Shown: positions 30,131 through 39,176, counted from the first letter of the stretch. The stretch: DNA of 64,000 bases from Acidihalobacter aeolianus (GCF_001753165.1 NZ_CP017448.1:329183-393182), one strand, 5' to 3'. Notes: generated from the letters alone by a model not told the origin. Program-made: numbers and translations.

Positions 30131-31197
30131 GCGCCGGCCGCGTGTCGTTGCCGCGTGCGTTCGTATTGCTCGCCGGCATACTCCTCGGTACAGCGGTGCA
30201 GGCCGCGCCGCTGTACCGCATCATCGACCTTGGCCTGCTCCCCGGCGGGCATGGCAGTCAGGCCGCCGCGATCAACCGCTACGGCGAGGTTGCCGGCTCG
30301 GCCGTCACCCGCCACGGCGTGCTGCGTGCGGTGCGCTGGCGCCCCGGACATCCTCCGCGCAATCTCGGTCTGCTGCCGGGCGGGCACAACAGCCGCGGCT
30401 TCGGCATCAACGTACGTGGCGAGGTCACTGGCGAGACCGGCTTGCGTACGGGGGCCGAACGCGCCTTCATCTGGTCGCCCAGGCATGGCCTGCGCGATCT
30501 CGGCACCCTGGGCGGACGCAATAGCGTCGGTTTCGGCGTCAATGCCCACGGAGCCGTTACCGGCACGGCGGACACGCGCAAGGGTCACGGTCACGCCTTC
30601 GTCTGGCGGCCGCGCCACGGGATGCGCGACCTCGGCACCCTGGGCGGCACCAGCAGCGACGGCATTGCGATCAACGGCTACGGCGATATCGTCGGCCAGT
30701 CGCGCACCCGCAGCGGTTCGATGCGCGCCTTCATCTGGACGGCGCAGCGCGGCATGACCGACCTCGGCACCCTGGGCGGGCGCAACAGCAATGCCACAGC
30801 GATCGACGAACGGGGCGCGGTCACGGGCGCCGCGGACACCTCGGGCGGCACCTCGCACGCCTTTTTATGGACGCCGGACGACGGCATGCGCGACCTCGGC
30901 TCGCTGGGCGGGACCAGCACCGGCCTTGGGGTCAACGGGCGCGATGAAGTGGTCGGCATGTCGATGACCGCGAACGGGGGCATGCGCGCCTTCGTATGGA
31001 CCCCGGCTACCGGCATGCGCGCACTCGACGGGCTGATTCCGCGGGGCAGTGGCTGGACGCTGGTGATGGCCAGTGCCGTCAACTCGCGCGGACAGATCGT
31101 CGGCGTGGGCAGCTATCGCGGCGAGGAGCGCGCCTTTCTGCTGACGCCGTTGGCATCGCCGGACCGGTTTCGGCCGGTTGCAGAGCACACGCACTGA
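30127..31197 (+). CDS. Exported HAF-repeat beta-propeller-like protein
   Basis: 356 residues from a GTG overlapping the previous stop. The N-terminus is a signal peptide (FVLLAGILLGTAVQA|APL). The body has six repeats of about 45 residues, each containing D/N-LG-x-L-x-GG (DLGLLPGGHGS, NLGLLPGGHNS, DLGTLGGRNS twice, DLGTLGGTSS, DLGSLGGTST) followed by an AINxxGxVxG and AFxW element: the HAF family. Function unknown; presumably periplasmic or surface located. Confidence 0.78.
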   Translation: MSAGRVSLPRAFVLLAGILLGTAVQAAPLYRIIDLGLLPGGHGSQAAAINRYGEVAGSAVTRHGVLRAVRWRPGHPPRNLGLLPGGHNSRGFGINVRGEVTGETGLRTGAERAFIWSPRHGLRDLGTLGGRNSVGFGVNAHGAVTGTADTRKGHGHAFVWRPRHGMRDLGTLGGTSSDGIAINGYGDIVGQSRTRSGSMRAFIWTAQRGMTDLGTLGGRNSNATAIDERGAVTGAADTSGGTSHAFLWTPDDGMRDLGSLGGTSTGLGVNGRDEVVGMSMTANGGMRAFVWTPATGMRALDGLIPRGSGWTLVMASAVNSRGQIVGVGSYRGEERAFLLTPLASPDRFRPVAEHTH

Positions 31198-31232
31198 GAG
31201 CCGCCCGCGGGTTCGCGGCCAGGGGGGAGAGC

Positions 31233-31844
31233 ATGACGTTGCGCGCGGTCATCGTGTTGTTCGACGAGATCGAGGTGCTGGATTTCGCCGGCCCGTTCGA
31301 GGTGTTGTCCACCGCTTCGCGGGTGGCCCGTCGGCAGGGGCTCGATGCGCCCTTCGAGGTCTGCACGGTGGCGGAGACGGCCGCGCCGGTGCGCGCCCGC
31401 GGCGGCCTGCGCGTGACGCCTGACCATACGTTGGCCGACTGCCCCAAGGCCGACCTGCTGCTGGTGCCGGGCGGCGACGTTACCGCCGCGCTGCGGCGTG
31501 CGCCGTTGATCGAATGGATCGCGCAGCGCGCCGCGGGTGCCGAGCTGACTGCCTCGATCTGCACCGGCGCATTCCTGCTGGCCGAGGTCGGTCAGCTGCG
31601 CGGTCGCCGCGTCACCACCCACTGGGAAGACATCGACGAACTGGCGCGGAGCTACCCAGACCTCGAGGTCGTCACCGGCGTGCGCTGGGTGGACATCGGC
31701 GACCGCGTCACCTCGGCGGGGATCACCGCGGGCATCGACATGAGCCTGCACCTCGTCGCCCGCTTCGCCGGCATGTCACTCGCGCTCGCCACGGCGCGGC
31801 AGATGGACTTCGAATGGCGCACGGAGGCATCGACGCCGGCGTGA
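31233..31844 (+). CDS. DJ-1/PfpI-family protein
   Basis: 203 residues. Begins MTLRAVIVLFDEIEVLDFAG, the strand with the family's acidic residue; the elbow nucleophile is the Cys in ASICTGAFLLAE, followed by THWEDIDELARSYP and SAGITAGIDMSLHLV. These resemble the isonitrile hydratase / GATase1-like transcriptional-regulator domain branch, but no AraC HTH is attached. Catalysis is possible, substrate unknown. Confidence 0.82.
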   Translation: MTLRAVIVLFDEIEVLDFAGPFEVLSTASRVARRQGLDAPFEVCTVAETAAPVRARGGLRVTPDHTLADCPKADLLLVPGGDVTAALRRAPLIEWIAQRAAGAELTASICTGAFLLAEVGQLRGRRVTTHWEDIDELARSYPDLEVVTGVRWVDIGDRVTSAGITAGIDMSLHLVARFAGMSLALATARQMDFEWRTEASTPA

Positions 31845-32084
31845 GGCGCAGCGCGAGAACCCGCTGCCGGCGTTGCGGTCTGATGAGTAACACGGATGAC
31901 GCAGGCGCACAGGGATCGTCGCGCACCGCCTTGAGCCCGGCGCCGCCGTCAACGACCGCTGCCCGCCGCGGCACGGTTCCGCATTCCGGACGCGGTTTCG
32001 TATCCCGGACCCCGCCCGTCTCCGCGTTCCGTCATCCAGCCAGCGTGCCGCCTTGCCGGCAGCATCCGATCGAGGGAGGTCGTC

Positions 32085-32672
32085 ATGAGCAAGACATTGA
32101 CCCTGCAGGCCGAGCGCAGCGCGCTGGTCGTCATCGACCTGCAACGCGGTATCGTCGGCATGCAGACGCAGCCGCATGCGCCGGCCGAGGTGGTCGCGCG
32201 CAGCGTCGACATGCTCCGGGCGGCCCGCGCGGCCGGGACCCTGTGCGTGCTGGTGCACGTCGGCGGCGGGCCGGACGGACGCGACCGTCTGAGCCCCGAA
32301 GCCGACCAACCGGCACCGGCCGGCCCGTCGCCCGCGGGTTTTTCCGATCTCGTGTCCGAGGTCGGTCCCGAGGACGGCGACATCGTGATCCTCAAGCGCC
32401 AGTGGGGTGCCTTCTACGGCACCGACCTCGATCTCCAGCTGCGCCGCCGCGGCATCGACACGGTAATCCTGTGCGGCATCGCGACCGAGATCGGTGTGGA
32501 AAGCACCGCGCGCGACGCCTACGAGCGCGGCTATCGTCTGGTCTTCGCCGCCGACGCGATGAACGGGCGCAGCGTGGAGGGTCACGAAAACTCGTTGCAG
32601 CGCATTTTCCCGCGCATGGGCCTAGTGCGCGATACGCAGACCGTGGTCGCGGCCCTGGAAGCGGGGCGCTGA
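32085..32672 (+). CDS. Isochorismatase-family cysteine hydrolase
   Basis: 195 residues. The catalytic triad is visible: Asp in LVVIDLQRGIVG, Lys in VILKRQWGAFYGT, and Cys in VILCGIATEIGVE with the preceding cis-peptide region. Family members hydrolyse amides such as nicotinamide, biuret, carbamates or isochorismate; the substrate cannot be assigned here. A clear gggagg ribosome site precedes the ATG. A biuret or carbamate substrate would suit the nitrogen theme of the window but is speculation. Confidence 0.85.
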   Translation: MSKTLTLQAERSALVVIDLQRGIVGMQTQPHAPAEVVARSVDMLRAARAAGTLCVLVHVGGGPDGRDRLSPEADQPAPAGPSPAGFSDLVSEVGPEDGDIVILKRQWGAFYGTDLDLQLRRRGIDTVILCGIATEIGVESTARDAYERGYRLVFAADAMNGRSVEGHENSLQRIFPRMGLVRDTQTVVAALEAGR

Positions 32673-32692
32673 ACGCGGGTCCGTGCAGCGGT

Positions 32693-33901
32693 TTGTGGCG
32701 GCTCGCGCCCGTCGCCCTGATGGGCGGTCTGGGCGGCGGACTGGTGTTCCCGATCCTGCCGGCCCTGGGTCCGCAACTCGGGATTTCCGGTTTCGTGGTC
32801 GGCCTGATCCTGTCCGCCAACCGCATCACCCGGCTGGCCTTCGACGCGCCGGCCGGGCATCTGGTCGACCGTCTGGGCGGGCGTGGACCGATCACCCTCG
32901 GCCTGCTGATCGAGGCGCTCGGCATCCTGTGCTACAGCCTGGCCCTGCGCGTCGGCCCGCCTGCCGGCTGGCTGCTGTTCGGCCGTGCGGTGTTTGGCGT
33001 GGGTTCCGCAATGTTGCTGGTCGGGGTGCAGGCGACCGCACTGGGCATCTCCTCGCGCGAGGACCGCGGTCGCAAGATGGCGGGCGTACGCATCGCCATG
33101 AGCCTGGGGCTGCCGCTCGGCATGGTGCTGGGCGGGCTGCTGGCCGAGCGCTATTCGGACGACACCGCCTTTCTCGCCGGCGCCGCCAGCACCTTTGCCG
33201 CGGCGGGCATCGCCGCATGGCTGATTCCGCAGGTGCCGCGCGAACCGCGACAGGCCGTTTCCCACGAGGGACTGCTCGCGCGCCTGCGCACCCTGGCCGG
33301 CTTGCCCGCGTTCCCGTTCATGGCCACCGCCTGGGGCTTCAATCTGCTGATCTTTCTCAGCGTGCAGGGCGTGATGCTCGCGACCCTGGTGCTGCTGGTG
33401 CAGGCGCGCGACATCCGTGTGCTGGGCCTCGCCGATCAGGGTAGCGCGGGACTGGTGATGGCGGTGATGATGGGCAGCGCATCGGTCGCCGGTCTCGCCC
33501 TCGGGCGCCTGATCGACCGCCTGCACCTGCGCAGCAGCGTGCTGCTGCCTTCGCTGTTCGGCCTCGCTATGGGGTTTGCGGTACTGGCATTGGCGCAGCG
33601 CAGCGAGAGCGTGCTCGTCGGCGTGTTGCTGATTGGGCTTTCCTTCAACGGCGTGACCCTGCCGCTGCTCGCCCTGCTCGGCGACGTCACGCCGCCCTCG
33701 GCCTACGGTCGCGCGATGGGCGTGTATCAGATCTTCGGCGACATCGGCGGCAGCCTGGGTCCGATGGTCGGGCTCGACCTGTGTCTGCGCTTCGGCGCCG
33801 AGCCGGTCTACGCCGGACTCAGCCTGCTTGTGGTCGGCAGTCTTGCCGCGGCGCTGTGGGTACGCCGTCGCGAGGGGGTGTGGCGCAGCCGCTGCGGCTG
33901 A
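32693..33901 (+). CDS. Major facilitator superfamily transporter
   Basis: About 402 residues and 12 membrane helices. The MFS loop 2-3 motif appears as DAPAGHLVDRLGGRGPI; GRAVFGVGSAMLLVG and RGRKMAGVRIAMSLGLPLG follow. Start is uncertain: a TTG at 32693 includes the full first helix, whereas the ATG at 32720 would cut into it; coupling to the upstream hydrolase (stop 32672) is likely either way. Substrate unknown, probably efflux of small molecules. Confidence 0.8.
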   Translation: MWRLAPVALMGGLGGGLVFPILPALGPQLGISGFVVGLILSANRITRLAFDAPAGHLVDRLGGRGPITLGLLIEALGILCYSLALRVGPPAGWLLFGRAVFGVGSAMLLVGVQATALGISSREDRGRKMAGVRIAMSLGLPLGMVLGGLLAERYSDDTAFLAGAASTFAAAGIAAWLIPQVPREPRQAVSHEGLLARLRTLAGLPAFPFMATAWGFNLLIFLSVQGVMLATLVLLVQARDIRVLGLADQGSAGLVMAVMMGSASVAGLALGRLIDRLHLRSSVLLPSLFGLAMGFAVLALAQRSESVLVGVLLIGLSFNGVTLPLLALLGDVTPPSAYGRAMGVYQIFGDIGGSLGPMVGLDLCLRFGAEPVYAGLSLLVVGSLAAALWVRRREGVWRSRCG

Positions 33902-33907
33902 GTGGCT

Positions 33908-35086
33908 TCAGGGCAGCGCGCGCAGCGTCGGTTGGGGCGTTTTACCGGTGACGAAGCGGGCGTGCCGTGCCCAGGCATTGCCCAGCGCCACGCGTACCGC
34001 CGCAGGGTCGTCCGTGAACGTATCCTCGGCGGCCGTGCCGAGCGCCAGGCGTTCCGCCAGCGCGGCGGGGTCGTCCCGCACCAGCTGCGCCTCGCCGGAA
34101 AGGGCGGCCCTGGCGGCGGCGAAGCGGTCGCCCGCGAGCCCGAGCGCCGCCGCACGCTCCAGCGTCGCCTCCACCAGCGCGGCCACCGCCGCGGTCATGC
34201 CCGGCGGGCAGACCACCTGCAGCGCCCAGTAGCCGCCGTCGCTCCAGGTCTCGATGGAGGAATGCACGCCGTAGGCGAGGCCTCGCGCGCGCAGCTCGCG
34301 GAACAGCGGGGCGGCGAGCCCGCCGCACAGCGCACGCTCGGCGAGGCGCAGCGCCCCGGCGGCGGCGCTTCCGGCCAGCGGGGCGGGCAGCAGCCACAGC
34401 AGGCCGGGCGGACCGCCGTCGGTCAGGTATTCGTGCACGCCGCCGTGCCAGTGCCAGGCGTGCCCCGGGGTGGCGGAGGCGTCCGCAGGCAGGCGGGCGA
34501 GCGGTGCACAGGCAGCGGCGACTGCGCCGGGGTCCACGTCGCCGGCGACGCCCACGCGCAGCGCCGGGCCGCGCAGTTCGCGGGCGAGAAAACGCTGCAG
34601 GCAGGTGGGGGTGGCGTCGGCGGACAGGGCATCGACCGGCGCAGGGGCGGCGATGCCGAGGCAGCGCGCGAGGGCGAGTTCCAGCGCCGATCCGCCCTCG
34701 GCAAGGCCCTCGTGGCGGATGGCCTCGCGTTCGCGCGCGAAGCCGCCGGCGGTGACGAGATCGGCCCCGCGCGCGAGACGGGCGGCGAGCCGGGCCAGGG
34801 CATCGGGCAGCTCTGCGACCGGCACGTTCAGGTGGAACAGGCTGTGTTCGCGACCGCTCCAGGCATTGAGCTGCCCGCCCGTGGCGTCGAAGGCGGCGAG
34901 GTCGTGCGGATCGTCCGGAAACAGCAGATGCTCGGCGAGGTGCGCGAAGCCCGATTCGCCCGCCCGTTCGGCGCGCGAGCCGGCGCGCCAGGCGATGGCC
35001 GCGGCGGCGCCGGTCCGTCCGGGCATGGGGTGGATCGCAACGCCCACGCCGTTGGCCAGGAGCAGTTCGCGCGTGGCCGGGTTCAC
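33908..35086 (-). CDS. M16-family (insulinase-like) metallopeptidase
   Basis: 392 residues. The inverted zinc motif HxxEH is in FAHLAEHLLF, and the third ligand Glu lies in REREAIRHEG about 70 residues on. The C-terminal half (FRELRARGLAYGVHSSIE) is the M16_C domain. M16B enzymes normally form a closed clamp of two domains from one or two subunits; this is a single catalytic-type subunit. It starts one base after the nickel permease stop and is thus the last gene of the guanidine/nickel operon. Substrate unknown. Confidence 0.8.
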   Translation of the reverse strand: MNPATRELLLANGVGVAIHPMPGRTGAAAAIAWRAGSRAERAGESGFAHLAEHLLFPDDPHDLAAFDATGGQLNAWSGREHSLFHLNVPVAELPDALARLAARLARGADLVTAGGFAREREAIRHEGLAEGGSALELALARCLGIAAPAPVDALSADATPTCLQRFLARELRGPALRVGVAGDVDPGAVAAACAPLARLPADASATPGHAWHWHGGVHEYLTDGGPPGLLWLLPAPLAGSAAAGALRLAERALCGGLAAPLFRELRARGLAYGVHSSIETWSDGGYWALQVVCPPGMTAAVAALVEATLERAAALGLAGDRFAAARAALSGEAQLVRDDPAALAERLALGTAAEDTFTDDPAAVRVALGNAWARHARFVTGKTPQPTLRALP

Positions 35087-35087
35087 G

Positions 35088-36116
35088 TCACGTCCTTGCC
35101 GGCGTCAGCGCGCGGCGGTAGTAGGCGAAGGCCAGCGCCCAGCCGGACAGCATGATCACGGTCACGGCGACCCCGATCTGGCTGAAGTCCAGCGTCTCCA
35201 GCGAGGCCCACAGGCCGTGCCGCAGACCGAGCGCGGGGGCGAGCAGCTGCAGCCATTCGATCATCCCGATGGCCAGCGCCAGCAGCACCGACAGGCCGGT
35301 CAGCGCGGTGTTGAAGTAGAGCTTGCGCTCGGCGTCGGCCAGCGCCCAGTCGTAGGCGCGCAGCATGACGATGCCGTCCAGCGTGTCCATCAGGCTCATC
35401 GCCGCGGTGAACAGCAGCGGGAACACCATCACGCCCCACAGCGGCAGATGGCCGTTCTGCGCCGCGGCGGCGGAGATGCCGAGGATGGCGATTTCGCTCG
35501 CGGTGTCGAAGCCGAGGCCGAACAGCAGGCCGACGGGGTACATCTTCCAGCTGCGGTCGATGCGCCGGTAGACGCCGCGCAACAGGCGCGCGAACAGCCC
35601 GCGACGCTGCAGCAGCGATTCGAGCTCGGCGTCGGACGGCACCGGCTCGCCCCAGCGGCGGCAGGCGCGGAAGGCGCGCCACAGGCGCGAGAAGGCGAAC
35701 AGGTTGACCAGCCCGATCAGGGTGAGGAAGCCGGCCGAGACCAAGGTGCTGACCAGCCCGCCCCAGTGCTGCAGCATGGGCAGCTGCGCCTGGGTGGCGC
35801 GCACCGCGAGCACCAGCGCCGCAGTCAGGCCGAAGACCACGGTGGAATGGCCGAGCGAGAAGAACAGGCCGACGCCGAGCGGCCGCTGGCCGTCCTGGCG
35901 CAGCTTGCGGGTGACGTTGTCGATGGCGGCGATGTGGTCGGCGTCGAAGGCGTGGCGCAGACCGAAGCCGAAGGCCAGCGCGCCGATGCCGAGCAGCGCC
36001 GCATCGGCGCGGCCGAGACCGGCGAGCAGGCCCCAGGCGAGCAGGTTGAGGGCGACCAGGACGGTGGCGATGACCCAGGAGGGTCGTGTCCGGCGCGTGA
36101 TCGTGGTGACGGACAT
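35088..36116 (-). CDS. Nickel/cobalt transporter, NiCoT family
   Basis: 342 residues and eight membrane helices. The second helix holds the NiCoT signature HAFDADHIAAIDNVTR (HAxDADH). FFSLGHSTVVFGLTAALV and LGFDTASEIAILG are further family motifs. It imports Ni2+ (or Co2+) with high affinity. The 87-base gap to the ureohydrolase gene contains a strong hairpin but no obvious promoter, so the two are probably in one operon. Two nickel-dependent enzymes in this window (urease and the guanidine-hydrolase-type protein) would use the metal. Confidence 0.92.
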   Translation of the reverse strand: MSVTTITRRTRPSWVIATVLVALNLLAWGLLAGLGRADAALLGIGALAFGFGLRHAFDADHIAAIDNVTRKLRQDGQRPLGVGLFFSLGHSTVVFGLTAALVLAVRATQAQLPMLQHWGGLVSTLVSAGFLTLIGLVNLFAFSRLWRAFRACRRWGEPVPSDAELESLLQRRGLFARLLRGVYRRIDRSWKMYPVGLLFGLGFDTASEIAILGISAAAAQNGHLPLWGVMVFPLLFTAAMSLMDTLDGIVMLRAYDWALADAERKLYFNTALTGLSVLLALAIGMIEWLQLLAPALGLRHGLWASLETLDFSQIGVAVTVIMLSGWALAFAYYRRALTPART

Positions 36117-36145
36117 GCAGGACTCCTTAGTGTCGGTGCACGCGA

Positions 36146-36179
36146 CGGCCCGACCGCGCGTGTGCAGGCGGTCGGGCCG
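36146..36179 (-). repeat. Intercistronic hairpin between gdmH and the nickel transporter gene
   Basis: Perfect 12-bp stem (36146-36157 with 36168-36179; arms cggcccgaccgc and gcggtcgggccg) with a ten-base loop. No T run follows on either strand, so it is probably a partial attenuator or mRNA-stabilising element rather than a full terminator. Confidence 0.6.
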
Positions 36180-36203
36180 GGCTATGCCGCATCCGGCGGG
36201 CGG

Positions 36204-37394
36204 CTATTCGCCCCAGCCGCGGATGATGTGGCGATGGGCGCCCATCTTGCCGTGCGCGACCAGCGTACCGAGCACGTCGACGATCGCGCGGGTGGCCATC
36301 AGCGAGGTGATGTCGGAGATGTCGTAGGGCGGCGAGACCTCGACCACCTCCATGCCGCAGATGCCTTCCTTGGCCACCGCGCCGAGCAGGTAGAGGATTT
36401 CGCGCGGCAGGAAGCCGCCCGGCTCGGGCCAGCCGGTGCCGGGCACGAAGCCGGCGTCCACGCTGTCGATGTCGAAGCTCAGGTAGACCGCGTCGGCGTC
36501 CTTCCAGGCGTATTCCAGGGCGATCTCGGCGACCTTGTCGAGGCCGAGGCGCTCGACGTCGTGCATGGTGATGATGGTGGTCTCGCGATTGCGCGCTTCC
36601 TTGACCGCCTCGCGCGGAACCTGCCAGCCGCCGATGCCGATCTGCACCAGATTGGTGGCCGGCACGTTGGGCAGGTTGGTGGCGTGGAACCACGGTGTGG
36701 TGTGCATGCGCTCGTCGAGATCCTTTTCCTGGATGTCGGCGTGACGGTCGAAGTGGATGATGCCGATGCGCTTGTCGGTCTGCCGCGCGATGCCGCGCAC
36801 GGTGGCGAAGCCGATCGAGTGGTCGCCGCCGAGGATGATCGGCAGGGCGCCGCTGGCGAACACGTGGCCGACGGCGTTGCTGATCTGGTCGAAGGTCTTT
36901 TCGATGTTGGCGGGGATGGTGAAGATATCGCCGGCGTCGCACAGCTTCATCTGCTCGCGCAGATCCACGCCGATCTCGTAGTTGTACGGCGTGTACAGCG
37001 CGGAAATGCGGCGGATGCCCTGCGGTCCGAAGCGCGCGCCGGGGCGGTAGGTGGTGCCGCCGTCGAAGGGCGCGCCGATGATCGCGGCGTCGTACTTGCC
37101 GACGTCGCGCACGTCCTCGACGTAGGGCGCCTTCATGAAGGTGTTGATGCCGGCGAAGTGGGGCAGTTCGCCGCGCGCGAAGGTCGGGATGCTCTTGTCC
37201 TCGATGCTCTCCGCACCGGGCAGGCCCAGGCGCAGGCAGCGTTCCTGCTCGGCCTGCCAGGCGACGTCCGGAATATCCTTCTCGTGGTGCGCCATCTTCC
37301 AGCCCTGCAGACCGGAGCGGTCGAACGACGGGTGATGACGGTGGCCGGTGGCCGGGCGGGCGAACCCAGGTTGACGGGGTTTTTTGACGAACAT
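36204..37394 (-). CDS. gdmH: Guanidine hydrolase-type ureohydrolase (GdmH candidate)
   Basis: 396 residues, arginase/agmatinase superfamily. The binuclear metal ligands are in GGDHSIGF, HFDRHADIQ and SFDIDSVDAG. It has a long N-terminal extension (about 80 residues before KYDAAIIGAPFDGGTT), as in the Ni-dependent guanidine hydrolases of cyanobacteria (Sll1077 type), and the HFDRHADIQ block differs from the DAHTDT typical of agmatinases. It is the fourth gene of an operon led by a guanidine-I riboswitch, behind an ABC importer and before a nickel permease, so guanidine to urea plus ammonia is the best call. Agmatinase is the alternative. Start has aaggag eight bases upstream. Confidence 0.85.
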   Translation of the reverse strand: MFVKKPRQPGFARPATGHRHHPSFDRSGLQGWKMAHHEKDIPDVAWQAEQERCLRLGLPGAESIEDKSIPTFARGELPHFAGINTFMKAPYVEDVRDVGKYDAAIIGAPFDGGTTYRPGARFGPQGIRRISALYTPYNYEIGVDLREQMKLCDAGDIFTIPANIEKTFDQISNAVGHVFASGALPIILGGDHSIGFATVRGIARQTDKRIGIIHFDRHADIQEKDLDERMHTTPWFHATNLPNVPATNLVQIGIGGWQVPREAVKEARNRETTIITMHDVERLGLDKVAEIALEYAWKDADAVYLSFDIDSVDAGFVPGTGWPEPGGFLPREILYLLGAVAKEGICGMEVVEVSPPYDISDITSLMATRAIVDVLGTLVAHGKMGAHRHIIRGWGE

Positions 37395-37396
37395 GC

Positions 37397-38275
37397 TCAG
37401 TCTCCTTGGTTCGTGGAGGCGGTGTCACGCAGGTGCCGGGTCATGCGTTCGAGCATTTCCAGGTCGCGCTGTACGCCGGTGGTCTGCCGGATGCGGTCGA
37501 GGATGGTCTTCTTCTGCGCGAGGAAATCCGGCGCCAGCTTGAGGTCCTGATCGCGTTCCAGCGGGGGCGGCAGGTCGATGTCGTGAATCGAATCGACATG
37601 CCCGGGATTGGGGGCGAGTACCACCACGCGGTCGGCGAGATACACCGCTTCGTCGACGTCGTGGGTGACGAACACGATGGTGGTCTTTTCCAGTTCGAAG
37701 ACGTGCAGGATGAGGTCGTGCATCACCTCGCGGGTCTGCGCGTCCAGCGCCCCGAAGGGCTCGTCCATCAGCAGCACCTCGGGGCGCGACATGAGCGCGC
37801 GGGCGATGGCCACGCGCTGGCGCATGCCGCCGGAGAGGGCGTTGGGGTAGCTGTCCTTGACCTTTTCCAGACCCATCAGGGACAGCAGCGCATAGGAGCG
37901 GTCCACGGCCGAGGCGGCCTCGGCCGTGGACGCGCCACGTGCGTGTGAATTCAGCTGGCGGCAGAAGCGGATGTTCTCGATCACCGTCAGCCAGGGGTAG
38001 AGGCTGTAGTCCTGGAACACCATCACGCGGTCCTTGCCGGGGCCGCGCACGGTGCGGCCGTCGACCAGGATCTCGCCCTCGGTAAGGGTTTCCAGCCCGC
38101 CGATGATGCGCAGCAGGGTCGATTTGCCGCAGCCGGAGGCGCCGACCAGGGCGAGGAATTCGTTGGGGCGCACCTCGAGATCGATATTGTCGAGGGCGTG
38201 AAACTCGCGGCCCTTGGTGTAGAAATGCTTGCCGAGGCCGCGGACGGCGATCTTGGGTTCGCTGGCGGGATTCAT
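37397..38275 (-). CDS. ABC transporter ATP-binding protein (guanidine uptake candidate)
   Basis: 292 residues. Walker A GASGCGKS, signature LSGGMRQRVAIARAL, Walker B VLLMDEPFGALD and H-loop FVTHDVDEAV place it in the nitrate/sulfonate/taurine (SsuB/TauB) importer branch. A C-terminal extension (residues 255-292) is family-typical. The stop is two bases before the gdmH start. The substrate, inferred from riboswitch and gdmH, is guanidine. Confidence 0.9.
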   Translation of the reverse strand: MNPASEPKIAVRGLGKHFYTKGREFHALDNIDLEVRPNEFLALVGASGCGKSTLLRIIGGLETLTEGEILVDGRTVRGPGKDRVMVFQDYSLYPWLTVIENIRFCRQLNSHARGASTAEAASAVDRSYALLSLMGLEKVKDSYPNALSGGMRQRVAIARALMSRPEVLLMDEPFGALDAQTREVMHDLILHVFELEKTTIVFVTHDVDEAVYLADRVVVLAPNPGHVDSIHDIDLPPPLERDQDLKLAPDFLAQKKTILDRIRQTTGVQRDLEMLERMTRHLRDTASTNQGD

Positions 38276-38285
38276 GCCGGTCTCC

Positions 38286-39176
38286 TCAGGCGCGGTGCAG
38301 CCAGGGGAAGGCCCGGCGGTGCAGGAAGCGGAACAGCTGATCCATGATCAGGCCGATGGTGCCGATCAGCAGGATGCCGCCGAAGATCTTGCCGGTCTGC
38401 AGGAAGCGCTGTGCCTGCAGGATGGCGTAGCCGAGCCCCGAGTTGGCGGCCACCATTTCGGCCACGACCAGGTAGGTCCAGGCCCAGCCGAGGGTGACGC
38501 GCAGGGTGTCGACGATGTCCGGCATCGCGGAGCGGAAGATCACTCGGGTGACGATCTCCGAGCGGCTGGCGCCCATCGTCTGTGCGGCCTCGATCTGCGC
38601 GGTCGGCACGTGGCGCACGTTCTCGGAAATCATCAGCACCATCTGGAAGAAGGTGCCGATCCAGATGATGCTGATCTTGGCGCCCTCGCCGATGCCCACC
38701 CACAGCAGCACCAGCGGCACGAAGGCCACCGCCGGCAGGTAGCGGGCAAACTCGACCATGGGCTCGAAGAAGGCCTGCACCGGCCGGTAGCTGCCGATGT
38801 ACAGGCCGAGCGGAATCGCCATCACCGCGGAGAGCACGAAGCCGGCGGTGACGCGGTAGATGCTGATCTCGGTGTCGGCGATCAGATTGCCCTGCGCATA
38901 CCAGGCCTGCAGGCGGGAAAGCACCTCCGGCGGCGAGGGCAGGAATAGTTGCGGCACCAGGCCGCTGTCGGACAGTCCCCACCAGCTGCCCAGCATCAGC
39001 ACGAAGCTGAACAGGGCGATGGAGACGTATTGCCAGCGCGGCAGCGTGCCGCGCACGGCCCATAAAACGCCCCGACGCGCGGCCCGGCCGGCACCTCCGC
39101 CCTGGCCCGCCGCAGGGAGTGCGGGGTCCAGGGTTTCGGTCGCCGGATTCAGGGAGGTCTCACGTATTGCGCTCAT
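38286..39176 (-). CDS. ABC transporter permease (guanidine uptake candidate)
   Basis: 296 residues, six or so membrane helices, SsuC/TauC type. The coupling-helix motif EAAQTMGASRSEIVTRVIF (EAA loop) is clear, with RVTAGFVLSAVMAIPLGLYI earlier. The N-terminal 40 residues are polar and variable. It is ten bases upstream of the ATPase gene on the same strand. Confidence 0.9.
   Translation of the reverse strand: MSAIRETSLNPATETLDPALPAAGQGGGAGRAARRGVLWAVRGTLPRWQYVSIALFSFVLMLGSWWGLSDSGLVPQLFLPSPPEVLSRLQAWYAQGNLIADTEISIYRVTAGFVLSAVMAIPLGLYIGSYRPVQAFFEPMVEFARYLPAVAFVPLVLLWVGIGEGAKISIIWIGTFFQMVLMISENVRHVPTAQIEAAQTMGASRSEIVTRVIFRSAMPDIVDTLRVTLGWAWTYLVVAEMVAANSGLGYAILQAQRFLQTGKIFGGILLIGTIGLIMDQLFRFLHRRAFPWLHRA

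Noticed and set aside
36204-37394. Agmatinase (speB) as the primary name, to pair with speA
   Set aside because: The gene lies in a guanidine-riboswitch operon with an importer and nickel permease, and has the long N-terminal extension and HFDRHADIQ block; agmatinase is kept only as an alternative.
34470-37550. More than 1000 codons open on the plus strand opposite the guanidine and nickel genes
   Set aside because: Mirror effect of three well-supported minus-strand genes with extreme third-position GC; low-complexity translation and no ribosome site.
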